Shown here piece after piece: positions 1 through 5,513 of a stretch of 7,784 nt of DNA. Source of the stretch: Candidatus Mancarchaeum sp. (GTDB lineage: Archaea; Micrarchaeota; Micrarchaeia; Micrarchaeales; Micrarchaeaceae); the NCBI GenBank assembly GCA_027364995.1, contig DAHXOG010000028.1, positions 1-7,784 of the forward strand, given 5' to 3'. The position numbers and the translations under genes were made by a program. The number at the start of each line of letters is the position of its first letter. Positions within the stretch are counted from its first letter, which is position 1. Below the pieces are notes generated by a model. The model was not told the DNA's origin and did no database searches. It saw only the letters and a program-made list of their open reading frames with translations.

Positions 1-324
1 ATCATCATTTGATGGCTTAACATTCTCTGAAAGCGCCTTCTTTATGGCTCCTCCTGTCCCAAGCGGTTCAGTCTCAATGCTATAATCCACAGATACTCCA
101 AATGACGAGCCAGAGCCGAAATGCTCCATGAACATTTCTGATTTATAGCCTACGGCTAAAGTAATATTATTTATGCCGTTCCGAACGAGTTCGCTTACTA
201 TCTCATCGATTACAGCTGTACCGTTGACCGGAACTAGCGGTTTAGGTATCTTATACGTTAGAGGCCTTAGCCTTGTCCCTTCCCCTCCGCATATTATTAT
301 CGCATGACTTATTCCAGAGCTCAT
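1..324 (-). CDS. Sugar-phosphate nucleotidyltransferase, N-terminal 108 residues (partial)
   Basis: The frame reads from an ATG at 324-322 and runs off the window at base 1, so only the N-terminus is present. It begins MSSGISHAIIICGGEGTRLR and continues with PLTYKIPKPLVPVNG. This is the classic nucleotide-binding signature of the NTP_transferase family (GG-x-G-T-R-L-x-P-L-T, then PKP). Later parts also fit: an LAVGYKSEMF strand-helix near residue 65 and an ETEPLGTGGAIKKAL segment near residue 90, which is the conserved PLGTAGA-type motif. The family joins a sugar-1-phosphate to an NTP to give a nucleotide-sugar in the cytoplasm, feeding glycan or surface-polysaccharide synthesis. Which sugar and base (glucose/dTTP or UTP, mannose/GTP) cannot be told from this part. 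An in-frame TAG two codons upstream of the ATG fixes the start. Family call is firm, substrate unknown. Confidence 0.9.
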   Translation of the reverse strand, partial: MSSGISHAIIICGGEGTRLRPLTYKIPKPLVPVNGTAVIDEIVSELVRNGINNITLAVGYKSEMFMEHFGSGSSFGVSVDYSIETEPLGTGGAIKKALSENVKPSNDD

Positions 325-430
325 AATCTACCATCTTTCATATAAACGTTAATCAAGGATTAGGCTATTTTGAAATGCAAAATTTAATAACGCGACTACT
401 GCATTAAAATACTGTGCTGAATATCCAGCT

Positions 431-439
431 TTTATAAAT
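431..439 (-). promoter_or_regulatory. Candidate TATA box for the nucleotidyltransferase gene
   Basis: The minus strand reads GATTTATAAAAGC here, a good archaeal TATA box. The core TTTATAAA is palindromic, so direction is not set by the box itself. It would start a leftward transcript near 405-410 with a leader of roughly 85 nt. A weaker alternative, TTATTAAATTTT at about 379-390, would leave a leader of about 35 nt. The 325-506 gap contains no gene. Confidence 0.35.
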
Positions 440-471
440 CTTAAAACAACAGCATTGCAGCAAGTCAAAGT

Positions 472-489
472 AAGAATAAAAAGGAAAAG
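472..489 (-). terminator. T-rich terminator candidate after the FKBP gene
   Basis: Just beyond the FKBP stop the minus strand reads TCTTTTCCTTTTTATTCTT, a run of pyrimidine-interrupted T-tracts with no stem. This is the usual form of intrinsic termination signal in archaea. Confidence 0.45.
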
Positions 490-506
490 ATGCATAAAGA
501 TAAGGC

Positions 507-1079
507 TTACTTATGCACTGCAAGCAGCTTTATCTTGAAAATGAGCGTCTTTCCAGCTAACGGAGAATTGAAGTTTACTACTGCAGTTGTAGAATTTACC
601 GATTCAACTATACCCTGTAAACCGCTGCTTGATGTAACTACCTCGTTTGCCGTTACAGTCTTATTCCCGAATTCTGTTATTGGGACGTCTATAATATGGC
701 TTGCATTAACCTCGCCATAGCCTTCGCTCGGAGGCACTGTCACCGTTTTGGTCTGGCCAACCTTCATGCCTATTACTGCATTGCTGAACCCTGGTATTAC
801 CTGGCTTGAGCCTGCTGTAAAATTCAACGGCGTAGAGTTAAAATTCTGGCTGAATACAGTTCCGTTTGTAAATGATCCGCTATAAAAAACACTTACGTTT
901 TCTCCGGAAGCTACGGCTTGCGCGTTGCTGACTCCCAAAACGAAGTACGCTGCAACTACTACCATCACCACAACGACTACTCCTATTATAGCGTAGTAAT
1001 AATTCATTCTTGCATTCCTGCTATTGCCAGCTGCCTTAGCCTTTTCAGGGCTTTTGGCGTCTGTATGTGTTTCGGCCAT
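507..1079 (-). CDS. Membrane-anchored SlyD/FKBP-type peptidyl-prolyl isomerase
   Basis: This 190-residue protein is a predicted prolyl cis-trans isomerase or folding chaperone held on the outer face of the cell membrane. Residues 1-26 are hydrophilic and basic. Residues 27-50 form one very hydrophobic helix (YYYAIIGVVVVVMVVV and on). The positive-inside rule then places the rest outside. The FKBP core starts near residue 60: VSVFYSGSF, NGTVF, QVIPGF (93-98), AVIGMKVGQT and VPPSEGYG (115-122). An insert-in-flap domain follows (about 125-165), and then NFNSPLAGKTLIF (169-181), the closing strand typical of SlyD and archaeal long-type FKBPs. There is no His-rich metal-binding tail. Seven N-x-S/T sequons (N61, N72, N81, N86, N125, N139, N162) all lie outside the membrane helix on the predicted external side. 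The start is supported by a TATA box centred about 26 nt upstream. Family is firm; topology is inferred. Confidence 0.93.
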   Translation of the reverse strand: MAETHTDAKSPEKAKAAGNSRNARMNYYYAIIGVVVVVMVVVAAYFVLGVSNAQAVASGENVSVFYSGSFTNGTVFSQNFNSTPLNFTAGSSQVIPGFSNAVIGMKVGQTKTVTVPPSEGYGEVNASHIIDVPITEFGNKTVTANEVVTSSSGLQGIVESVNSTTAVVNFNSPLAGKTLIFKIKLLAVHK

Positions 1080-1100
1080 AGTATCTACTTTTTTTAAAGC

Positions 1101-1110
1101 ATATTTAAAT
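1101..1110 (-). promoter_or_regulatory. TATA box for the FKBP gene (leaderless)
   Basis: The minus strand reads ATTTAAATAT, centred about 26 nt before the FKBP ATG. At normal archaeal TATA-to-start-site spacing, transcription would begin at or within a base or two of the ATG. No Shine-Dalgarno-like sequence lies between, which fits a leaderless mRNA. Confidence 0.55.
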
Positions 1111-1151
1111 GTTGGTCTTTTTAGTTTATACCATATGCATGTATGAGTAAT

Positions 1152-1188
1152 TATGTATACGGGTTTTTATATGCCTAAAATATACATA
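1152..1188 (-). promoter_or_regulatory. Second TATA box flanked by an 8-bp inverted repeat
   Basis: TATGTATA (1152-1159) and TATACATA (1181-1188) are perfect inverted copies separated by 21 nt. Between them the minus strand reads GGCATATAAAAACC, a strong TATA-like box. A leftward transcript from it would start near 1143 and give FKBP a leader of about 65 nt, making it a distal alternative promoter. The flanking arms could be an operator, though AT-rich palindromes arise easily by chance. Confidence 0.35.
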
Positions 1189-1222
1189 CGAATATTCCAA
1201 CAATCCAATTAAGATTTGCGAC

Positions 1223-1244
1223 TATTATTATTGTTATTATTATT
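1223..1244. repeat. Short imperfect (ATT)n repeat over the SWIM gene stop
   Basis: Seven ATT/GTT triplets in a row (TATTATTATTGTTATTATTATT) cover the TAA stop codon of the SWIM gene and the bases just after it. It is a low-complexity tract with no T-run that would make it a convincing terminator. Confidence 0.6.
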
Positions 1245-1848
1245 GGCTTACTGCCATATTCAAAGCCATTTCAACGGCTTCGGCTTCGTATATATGCTTG
1301 CATTTGCCGCCAACCTTGTTCTTCCTGTAGACGAAATCAGGGCACGTGCAATTCGGGTTTTTTCCAATCCTTACAGTGTATGAACCATTAGCGCTGTTTG
1401 TGTGTGAGCTTACCCTGTATGTTTGCTTTTCCTGAAGCCTTTCAACCATTGTTGCGCCCCATAAGCTTACCGATACATTAACAGCCGTCCTTGATTTGTT
1501 TGCATAAGCTATCGATATGCTTCCATTATCTATAGGTATATTTCCCCTTAGCTCCCTTTTGGTTGCCTCAATTAGTTCAGTGAATTCAGAATCTTTGAAG
1601 GCCTTCATCGCCTTTTCTGCCCTATATATAAAATCGTGCTTCTTATTCAGCCAGTCTATCCTCGTTACATACTTTAATATCTCCTTGGCAAACTCCTTAT
1701 CATTATTCTTATATAATTCGTATATCGCATTGGCTATCTCCGTAGCTTCGGCCTTTTCCTCAATTGGATATGCCTTGCGCAACAGGCTTATTGCTTTATT
1801 ATCCTGTTTTGCACCCTCATGCTTCTTTTTGCTTTTAGTTTCTGTCAT
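1240..1848 (-). CDS. Small SWIM zinc-finger protein
   Basis: The protein has 202 residues. Its C-terminal part carries a SWIM-type zinc site, C167-T-C169-P, then C183-K-H185, i.e. C-x-C-x13-C-x-H. It is preceded by a beta-rich stretch (YRVSSHTNSANGSYTVRIGK, 144-163) in the place where SWIM domains begin. The N-terminus is Lys-rich (1-18). Residues 20-100 look mainly helical and charged and match no family I recognise. SWIM domains bind DNA or protein partners and occur in Swi2/Snf2 ATPases, MuDR-type transposases and Rad51-regulating Shu2/SWS1 proteins. In archaea many are small stand-alone proteins of unknown role. No catalytic domain is fused here. There is no in-frame alternative start between the ATG and the upstream TAG. 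It is transcribed divergently from aroE. The zinc site is firm; function is unknown, with nucleic-acid binding an inference. Confidence 0.82.
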   Translation of the reverse strand: MTETKSKKKHEGAKQDNKAISLLRKAYPIEEKAEATEIANAIYELYKNNDKEFAKEILKYVTRIDWLNKKHDFIYRAEKAMKAFKDSEFTELIEATKRELRGNIPIDNGSISIAYANKSRTAVNVSVSLWGATMVERLQEKQTYRVSSHTNSANGSYTVRIGKNPNCTCPDFVYRKNKVGGKCKHIYEAEAVEMALNMAVSQ

Positions 1849-1889
1849 ATAAATCAGTTGATTTACATAGGGGATTATCTATTTCAATA

Positions 1890-1899
1890 CTTATATTTT
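1890..1899 (-). promoter_or_regulatory. Candidate TATA box for the SWIM gene
   Basis: The minus strand reads AAAATATAAG, centred about 46 nt before the SWIM ATG, which would give a leader of roughly 20 nt. It lies in an AT-rich divergent promoter region (1849-1946) shared with aroE. Confidence 0.4.
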
Positions 1900-1910
1900 G
1901 CTATTTAATA

Positions 1911-1920
1911 AATATAAATA
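1911..1920 (+). promoter_or_regulatory. Candidate TATA box for aroE
   Basis: AATATAAATA lies about 32 nt before the aroE ATG (box centre to start codon), giving a leader of only a few bases. The whole stretch 1902-1930 is A/T, so the exact box is uncertain. A weak GTGAT (1938-1942) sits 4 nt before the ATG and resembles the archaeal Shine-Dalgarno core. Confidence 0.4.
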
Positions 1921-1946
1921 AAATAAAAATAGCCGTAGTGATTTAA

Positions 1947-2831
1947 ATGAATAAAATTACTGGAAAGACATCACTGTATTGCATAATAGGCATGCCTGCG
2001 CACCATTCATTATCCCCTGTAATACACAACGCAATGTATGAAAAGCTGCATATGGATTCCGTATTCATGGCATTCGACGTAAGCGAAGGCAATCTTGAAA
2101 ACGCCATACTAGGAATGCAGGCCTATAAAATAAGGGCCATGACGCTAACAAGCCCGCATAAGCAGAATGCAATGAAATACGTGGATGTCATAGACAAGAA
2201 GGCAAAGGAGCTTGGCGCTGTAAATGCGATAGTGCCTAAGAACGGAAAGCTTTACGGGTATAACACTGACGAGCCCGGATCTGTCATGTCCTTAAAAAAG
2301 CATGGAATTGACAAAAAGGCAGTATACACAATATTCGGTGCCGGAGGAGCTGCAAGGGCAATAGCATTCGGCTTGGCTCATGAAGGCATAAGGAACTTCA
2401 ATATAATAAACAGGAGCATCGCAAATGCCGAAAAGCTTGGCAAATCCCTGGCGAAGGACTTTCATGGCATGAAAATTAAGACATACAGACTTTCCAGCAA
2501 AGACTCTTTTCCTGCAATAAAAGAGTCGAAGTACGTAATAAACGCCACAAACATAACGCTCGAGAATAAGGTGAAAACACCAGTACCTTCAGAATTATTA
2601 AATAAAAGTATGATAGTCTTCGATGCAAATTACGCGCCTTTGGACAACAGGCTTTTGACAGATGCAAGGAAGAAGGGATGCGTAACAATAACCGGCCTTG
2701 ACTTATTGGTCTACAACCAAGCTGTTGCGTTTAAGCTTTTCACGGGGAGAGAGCCTGACTATAAGACAATGATGGATGCAGCCTTGCACGCTTCGGGACA
2801 AAAAGCGCATGCAGTAAAAACTAATAAATAG
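1947..2831 (+). CDS. aroE: Shikimate dehydrogenase (NADP+)
   Basis: This cytoplasmic enzyme reduces 3-dehydroshikimate to shikimate, the fourth step of the chorismate (aromatic amino acid) pathway. Its 294 residues are a little longer than a typical AroE (about 270-290). Substrate-site motifs are present: IGMPAHHSLSPVIHN (14-28, with S21 and S23), SPHK with catalytic K72, GAVNAI with N93, and GYNTDEPGS with catalytic D108. The NADP fold follows: GAGGAARA (131-138) and INRS (154-157), whose Arg usually marks NADP preference. The C-terminal ITGLDLLVYNQA segment (248-259) closes the site. Oddities: the usual N-V-T before the catalytic Lys reads T-L-T, and the NATPxG motif reads NATNITLEN. An in-frame TAA directly before the ATG fixes the start. 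The stop lies 5 nt before the inserted element. The gene was probably the first of an operon with the MFS gene. A quinate/shikimate dehydrogenase is the alternative. Confidence 0.92.
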   Translation: MNKITGKTSLYCIIGMPAHHSLSPVIHNAMYEKLHMDSVFMAFDVSEGNLENAILGMQAYKIRAMTLTSPHKQNAMKYVDVIDKKAKELGAVNAIVPKNGKLYGYNTDEPGSVMSLKKHGIDKKAVYTIFGAGGAARAIAFGLAHEGIRNFNIINRSIANAEKLGKSLAKDFHGMKIKTYRLSSKDSFPAIKESKYVINATNITLENKVKTPVPSELLNKSMIVFDANYAPLDNRLLTDARKKGCVTITGLDLLVYNQAVAFKLFTGREPDYKTMMDAALHASGQKAHAVKTNK

Positions 2832-2849
2832 CTTATAGGGATGTGGAGT

Positions 2850-2874
2850 AAAACCCACGACCTTCAGTCGGGGG
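2850..2874 (+). repeat. Left-end subterminal hairpin with guide tetranucleotide
   Basis: CCCACGAC (2854-2861) pairs with GTCGGGGG (2867-2874) around a CTTCA loop, with one A/G mismatch. AAAA lies directly 5' of the stem, in the position of the left guide that recognises the cleavage site TTAT in single-strand IS200/IS605 transposition. Confidence 0.75.
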
Positions 2875-2890
2875 ATATAAGCCACTGCAA

Positions 2891-2900
2891 AGTATATAAG
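2891..2900 (+). promoter_or_regulatory. TATA box of tnpB inside the element
   Basis: AGTATATAAG is centred about 24 nt before the tnpB ATG at 2920, close to leaderless spacing. The element therefore carries its own promoter, which can also read on into the downstream MFS gene. Confidence 0.55.
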
Positions 2901-2919
2901 CTTTAATAATGTAATAACC

Positions 2920-4161
2920 ATGACCGCCATGAAAAGTGCATACAAATTCAGGGCGTATCCCTCAGAGGACATGCAATCAATACTAAACAGACAGATGTTC
3001 CTATCTAAAGAACTCTACAATCTTCTTCTTAATAAATCTAAGGAATATTACAAGGAAACAAAGAAAACACTCACGGAATACAGAATGAACATATGGCTTA
3101 CTAGTTTAAAGAAGGAAAGGCCAGAGTTCCAGGAACTCTATTCTCAGGTACTCCAAAATGTCTCAAAAAGGATTTCGGACGCATATAAATCATATTTCAG
3201 TAGATGCAAGGAGAAGAAGGCCGGTGCAAAAGCAAAGGTAGGCTTCCCAAGATATAGAAAGTTTGTATCTTCCTTAACATATCCACAACTGGGATTCAAG
3301 GCAGAGCGAAAAAGAGTTGAGCTCTCAAAGATTGGAAGGATAAACTATGTTAACCACAGAGAAATTGAAGGCAAAACCAAGACACTCACAATAAAGAAGA
3401 CTAAATCTGGAGAATGGTATATTACAATCGCAGTTGAAAAAAAGGACATAATCCCATCCACAAACGGGAAACCTATCGTTGGAATTGATTTAGGATTAGC
3501 CCAATTCGCTGCCCTTTCAGATGAAACCATAATCCAAAATGTAAAGATAACAAAAAGGCAGAGACGGCACATCAAGAATCTGCAGCAGGATATTTCAAGA
3601 AAAAATAAGGGTTCAATCAATAGGAAAAAGTCGGTAAAAAAGTTTGCAAAATATACAGAACATATCACAAGAATAAGGGAAGACAGATTGCACCAAATAT
3701 CCCATAATCTTGTAAATTCATACTCATTCATTGCATGCGAGGATTTAAGCATACAGAATATGGTAAAGAACCATAATCTTGCAAGGCCAATTAGTGAATC
3801 TTCTTGGGGAAACTTCACCCAATTGCTGCAATACAAGGCTGAGAGTGCTGGTTGCGTGGCAGTTGCGGTGAATCCCAAGTACACATCAATGACATGCAAT
3901 GAATGCAAAAACGTGCAGAAAATATCTCTATCGCAAAGGACATTTGTTTGCGAGAAATGCAGCCATACAGAGAACAGGGATATAAACGCCGCACAAAACA
4001 TACTTGAAAGAGCTTTGGGCCCCATAAATCCAAATTTTAACAGCAAAGCTGTCAAAGCTACCGAGGGACAATCGGGAAGTGATGCCTCTGAAGACCATGT
4101 AAGACCTTTCGCAAGGAAGGCAATCGCCGATGAAAGAGGAACTATACAGGTGGCATCATGA
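2920..4161 (+). CDS. tnpB: TnpB, RNA-guided endonuclease of an IS200/IS605-type element
   Basis: TnpB is the ancestor of Cas12. It binds an omega RNA made from the element's right end and cuts DNA matching the flanking guide next to a short target-adjacent motif. The protein has 413 residues, a normal full length. The N-terminal part opens with YKFRAYPSEDMQSILNRQ (8-25) and contains a basic GFPRYRKF motif (108-115). RuvC-I is GIDLGLAQF with D190, RuvC-II is ACEDLSIQNM with E274, and RuvC-III is NRDINAAQNIL with D354. The zinc ribbon is C326-x2-C329 ... C344-x2-C347. The catalytic triad is intact and the frame is unbroken, so activity is plausible. M4 (ATG at 2929) is an equally good start by homology to MK-x-AYKFR openings. 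The last ~50 residues overlap the expected omega RNA. The stop overlaps the MFS ATG as ATGA. Confidence 0.95.
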   Translation: MTAMKSAYKFRAYPSEDMQSILNRQMFLSKELYNLLLNKSKEYYKETKKTLTEYRMNIWLTSLKKERPEFQELYSQVLQNVSKRISDAYKSYFSRCKEKKAGAKAKVGFPRYRKFVSSLTYPQLGFKAERKRVELSKIGRINYVNHREIEGKTKTLTIKKTKSGEWYITIAVEKKDIIPSTNGKPIVGIDLGLAQFAALSDETIIQNVKITKRQRRHIKNLQQDISRKNKGSINRKKSVKKFAKYTEHITRIREDRLHQISHNLVNSYSFIACEDLSIQNMVKNHNLARPISESSWGNFTQLLQYKAESAGCVAVAVNPKYTSMTCNECKNVQKISLSQRTFVCEKCSHTENRDINAAQNILERALGPINPNFNSKAVKATEGQSGSDASEDHVRPFARKAIADERGTIQVAS

Positions 4162-4236
4162 CGACCAATCATAGCCGCCTTGGAAGCCCACGAATTCATT
4201 CGTGGGAGGATGTCACGAAGAAATGGCTAACTAGGG
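4030..4236 (+). ncRNA. Predicted omega RNA (TnpB guide RNA), boundaries approximate
   Basis: In studied IS200/IS605 elements the omega RNA covers the tnpB 3' end and the right end, and its last ~16-20 nt come from the flanking host DNA. By that rule the scaffold ends at the right boundary, 4216, and the guide would be GAAGAAATGGCTAACTAGGG (4217-4236), the first codons of the MFS gene. The terminal hairpin at 4187-4206 is visible. The 5' limit is only an estimate from known lengths, and no pseudoknot was modelled. Confidence 0.55.
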
Positions 4237-5387
4237 ACGTATTGCTTATCTCGCTCTCGGCTTTTTTTGCCGATGCGGGATATCAGGCGTTGATAGCAGG
4301 GTTTCCAATATTCCTTGTGCTTTACCTCAAGGCACCGGTATACTATCTGGGAATAGCCATGGCATTTGCCTACGGAATAGGCTCGCTTTTCGCTTATTTC
4401 GGAGGCAAGCTCGCCGATAAGTACGGCAAGAAAAAGATAGCGATACTGGGAAATATATTCATACCTATCTTATCATTCACAGGATTCGCTTCGATAGCAT
4501 CTGAAGCTGCAGCCTTATTTTCTGCAGGGTGGTGGGCCAGGAACTTCAGGACGCCTGCGAGAAGGGCAATGATTGGCGACATATCCACAAAGCTCGACAA
4601 AAGCAGGGTTTACGGATTCCTTAACGCATTGGATGTCAGCGGAGGAGTAGTTGCGGTAATATACCTATCGTTGGGCATCTATTTCGGCGTGGCCTTCAAT
4701 ATCATATTCCTGGCCACAGCCATACCTATACTGATATCATCCCTCTGCCTTTTCCTTGTAAGCTATAAAGGGCTTCCAAGGCGCAATGTTGTGCACGAAA
4801 TAAAAAGAAAAGGCAGAATTGCAACAAAAGCCATTAAGTCAAAAGTACAGACCTATCGCAGCGTGATTGTCGCTACTGGAATATACGGGCTCAGTTTCTA
4901 CAGCATGAGCTTCCCGGTGCTTACAATAGCGCAGGAATCGAAGGACATATACGGCGTGCTGTCATATCTGGTATTCCTAATAGTTTCAGCCATATTCGGC
5001 TATATAGCCGGCATTGTATTTAAAAAAGCAGTCCGCAACCTTTCCATTTTCGGATATATAATGGCTGGAATCGGATCGCTTATACTCGGGCTTTCATATG
5101 CCTTTGGGCTAGGCATAATAGTATCCTATTTCGGCATCTTCCTTTTGGGAATAGCAGCAGGGACTATAGAGACATTAGAGCCTACTATAATATCCATAAT
5201 TAAAAACAGGCATTCATCCGCCAGCGGAATGGGTTCGCTCACAGCCTCCAGAAGCGCAGGGCTTTTCATGGCAAATATAATATTAGGATTCCTTTATTTC
5301 GAAGGTCCGCTCTATGCATACAGCTTTGCGGCCTTTATGGCAGTGCTTGCCGGTATTGTATTATTGACTTTCGGAAGGGAGCCGTAA
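4158..5387 (+). CDS. MFS transporter with an element-derived N-terminus
   Basis: This major facilitator family membrane protein has 409 residues and about 11-12 hydrophobic segments. TM1 is near residues 29-57. The TM2-TM3 loop has the MFS signature GGKLADKYGKKK (82-93), and an ARNFRTPARRAMIGD stretch (127-141) is typical of archaeal drug/solute MFS members. A long basic loop (about 203-233) separates the two halves. The substrate cannot be told. Residues 1-19 and two bases of codon 20 lie inside the tnpB element, so the ATG that overlaps the tnpB stop (ATGA) is acquired. The native start was probably ATG-AAG-AAA-TGG, now split by the insertion. No ATG or GTG lies in frame before TM1; an in-frame TTG at 4242 would cut into TM1. 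Translation may depend on coupling to tnpB. It was probably once in an operon with aroE, 3 nt downstream. Family is firm; expression is uncertain. Confidence 0.88.
   Translation: MTTNHSRLGSPRIHSWEDVTKKWLTRDVLLISLSAFFADAGYQALIAGFPIFLVLYLKAPVYYLGIAMAFAYGIGSLFAYFGGKLADKYGKKKIAILGNIFIPILSFTGFASIASEAAALFSAGWWARNFRTPARRAMIGDISTKLDKSRVYGFLNALDVSGGVVAVIYLSLGIYFGVAFNIIFLATAIPILISSLCLFLVSYKGLPRRNVVHEIKRKGRIATKAIKSKVQTYRSVIVATGIYGLSFYSMSFPVLTIAQESKDIYGVLSYLVFLIVSAIFGYIAGIVFKKAVRNLSIFGYIMAGIGSLILGLSYAFGLGIIVSYFGIFLLGIAAGTIETLEPTIISIIKNRHSSASGMGSLTASRSAGLFMANIILGFLYFEGPLYAYSFAAFMAVLAGIVLLTFGREP
4183..4206 (+). repeat. Right-end subterminal hairpin with guide tetranucleotide
   Basis: CCCACGAA (4187-4194) pairs perfectly with TTCGTGGG (4199-4206) around TTCA. 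GAAG (4183-4186) sits directly 5' of the stem, in the right-guide position for cleavage at TCAC (4213-4216). In RNA the same stem would form the 3' scaffold hairpin of the omega RNA. It also encodes residues 9-17 of the fused MFS protein. Confidence 0.8.
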
Positions 5388-5456
5388 GCCAATCCGAATT
5401 TGAAGAACTGGCAAATCCATTTTCTCTTATCCGCAATATAAAATATGGGAACTGTA

Positions 5457-5468
5457 TGCTCTTTTTTT
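5457..5468 (+). terminator. T-tract terminator candidate after the MFS gene
   Basis: A run of seven T (5462-5468) preceded by TGCTC lies about 70 nt after the MFS stop, with no stem. It is a typical archaeal intrinsic terminator and overlaps the TATA box of the next gene. Confidence 0.45.
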
Positions 5469-5474
5469 ATATTT
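5466..5474 (+). promoter_or_regulatory. TATA box for the K+ channel gene
   Basis: TTTATATTT is centred about 44 nt before the ATG at 5514, giving a leader of about 18 nt. That leader holds a GTGAT (5504-5508) 5 nt before the ATG, matching the archaeal Shine-Dalgarno core, so this mRNA probably is not leaderless. Confidence 0.5.
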
Positions 5475-5513
5475 GCACATCAAATAGGTATTATTGCAGG
5501 TTTGTGATTCTCC

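Larger units (their letters stand above)
2837..4216 (+). mobile_element. IS200/IS605-family tnpB-only (IS1341-like) element, complete, 1380 bp
   Basis: The element contains one full tnpB and no tnpA, so it would need a Y1 transposase acting in trans. Ends were set from structure. A hairpin at 2854-2874 (left) and one at 4187-4206 (right) share the CCCACGA...TTCA...TCG stem-loop form. AAAA (2850-2853) and GAAG (4183-4186) sit directly 5' of the stems. TTAT (2833-2836) just outside the left end and TCAC (4213-4216) at the right end match them as the IS608 pairs do (AAAG with TTAC, GAAT with TCAA), with the fourth base covarying. There is no terminal inverted repeat and no target duplication, as expected for the family. 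Removing 2837-4216 restores an ATG start for the MFS gene, which independently supports both ends. It lies 5 nt after the aroE stop. Confidence 0.87.

Noticed and set aside
325..506. A small RNA or tRNA gene in the gap between the first two genes
   Set aside because: No cloverleaf or stable stem could be seen. Only TATA-like boxes and a T-tract are supported.
490..720. A 76-codon plus-strand frame over the FKBP 3' end
   Set aside because: The opposite strand encodes the conserved SlyD closing segment, and the plus frame has no promoter or recognisable feature.
3345..4199. A 284-codon open frame antisense to tnpB
   Set aside because: It is the mirror of a firm tnpB frame, contains no recognisable domain and runs across the element's right-end hairpin. 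Its Cys/Phe/Ser-rich composition is that of a complement frame.
2854..4206. The two CCCACGA hairpins as a CRISPR-like repeat pair
   Set aside because: There are only two copies, 1.3 kb apart at the two ends of a tnpB element, which is exactly the place for IS200/IS605 subterminal hairpins.
4158..4216. The MFS N-terminus (residues 1-19) as a genuine conserved transporter segment
   Set aside because: It is encoded by the tnpB right end, including the hairpin, and excision restores a better start directly before K21.
4204..4225. GGGAGG followed by ATG at 4210 and 4223 as a native start for the MFS gene
   Set aside because: Both ATGs are out of frame with the transporter and stop within a few codons. 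GGGAGG belongs to the element's right end.
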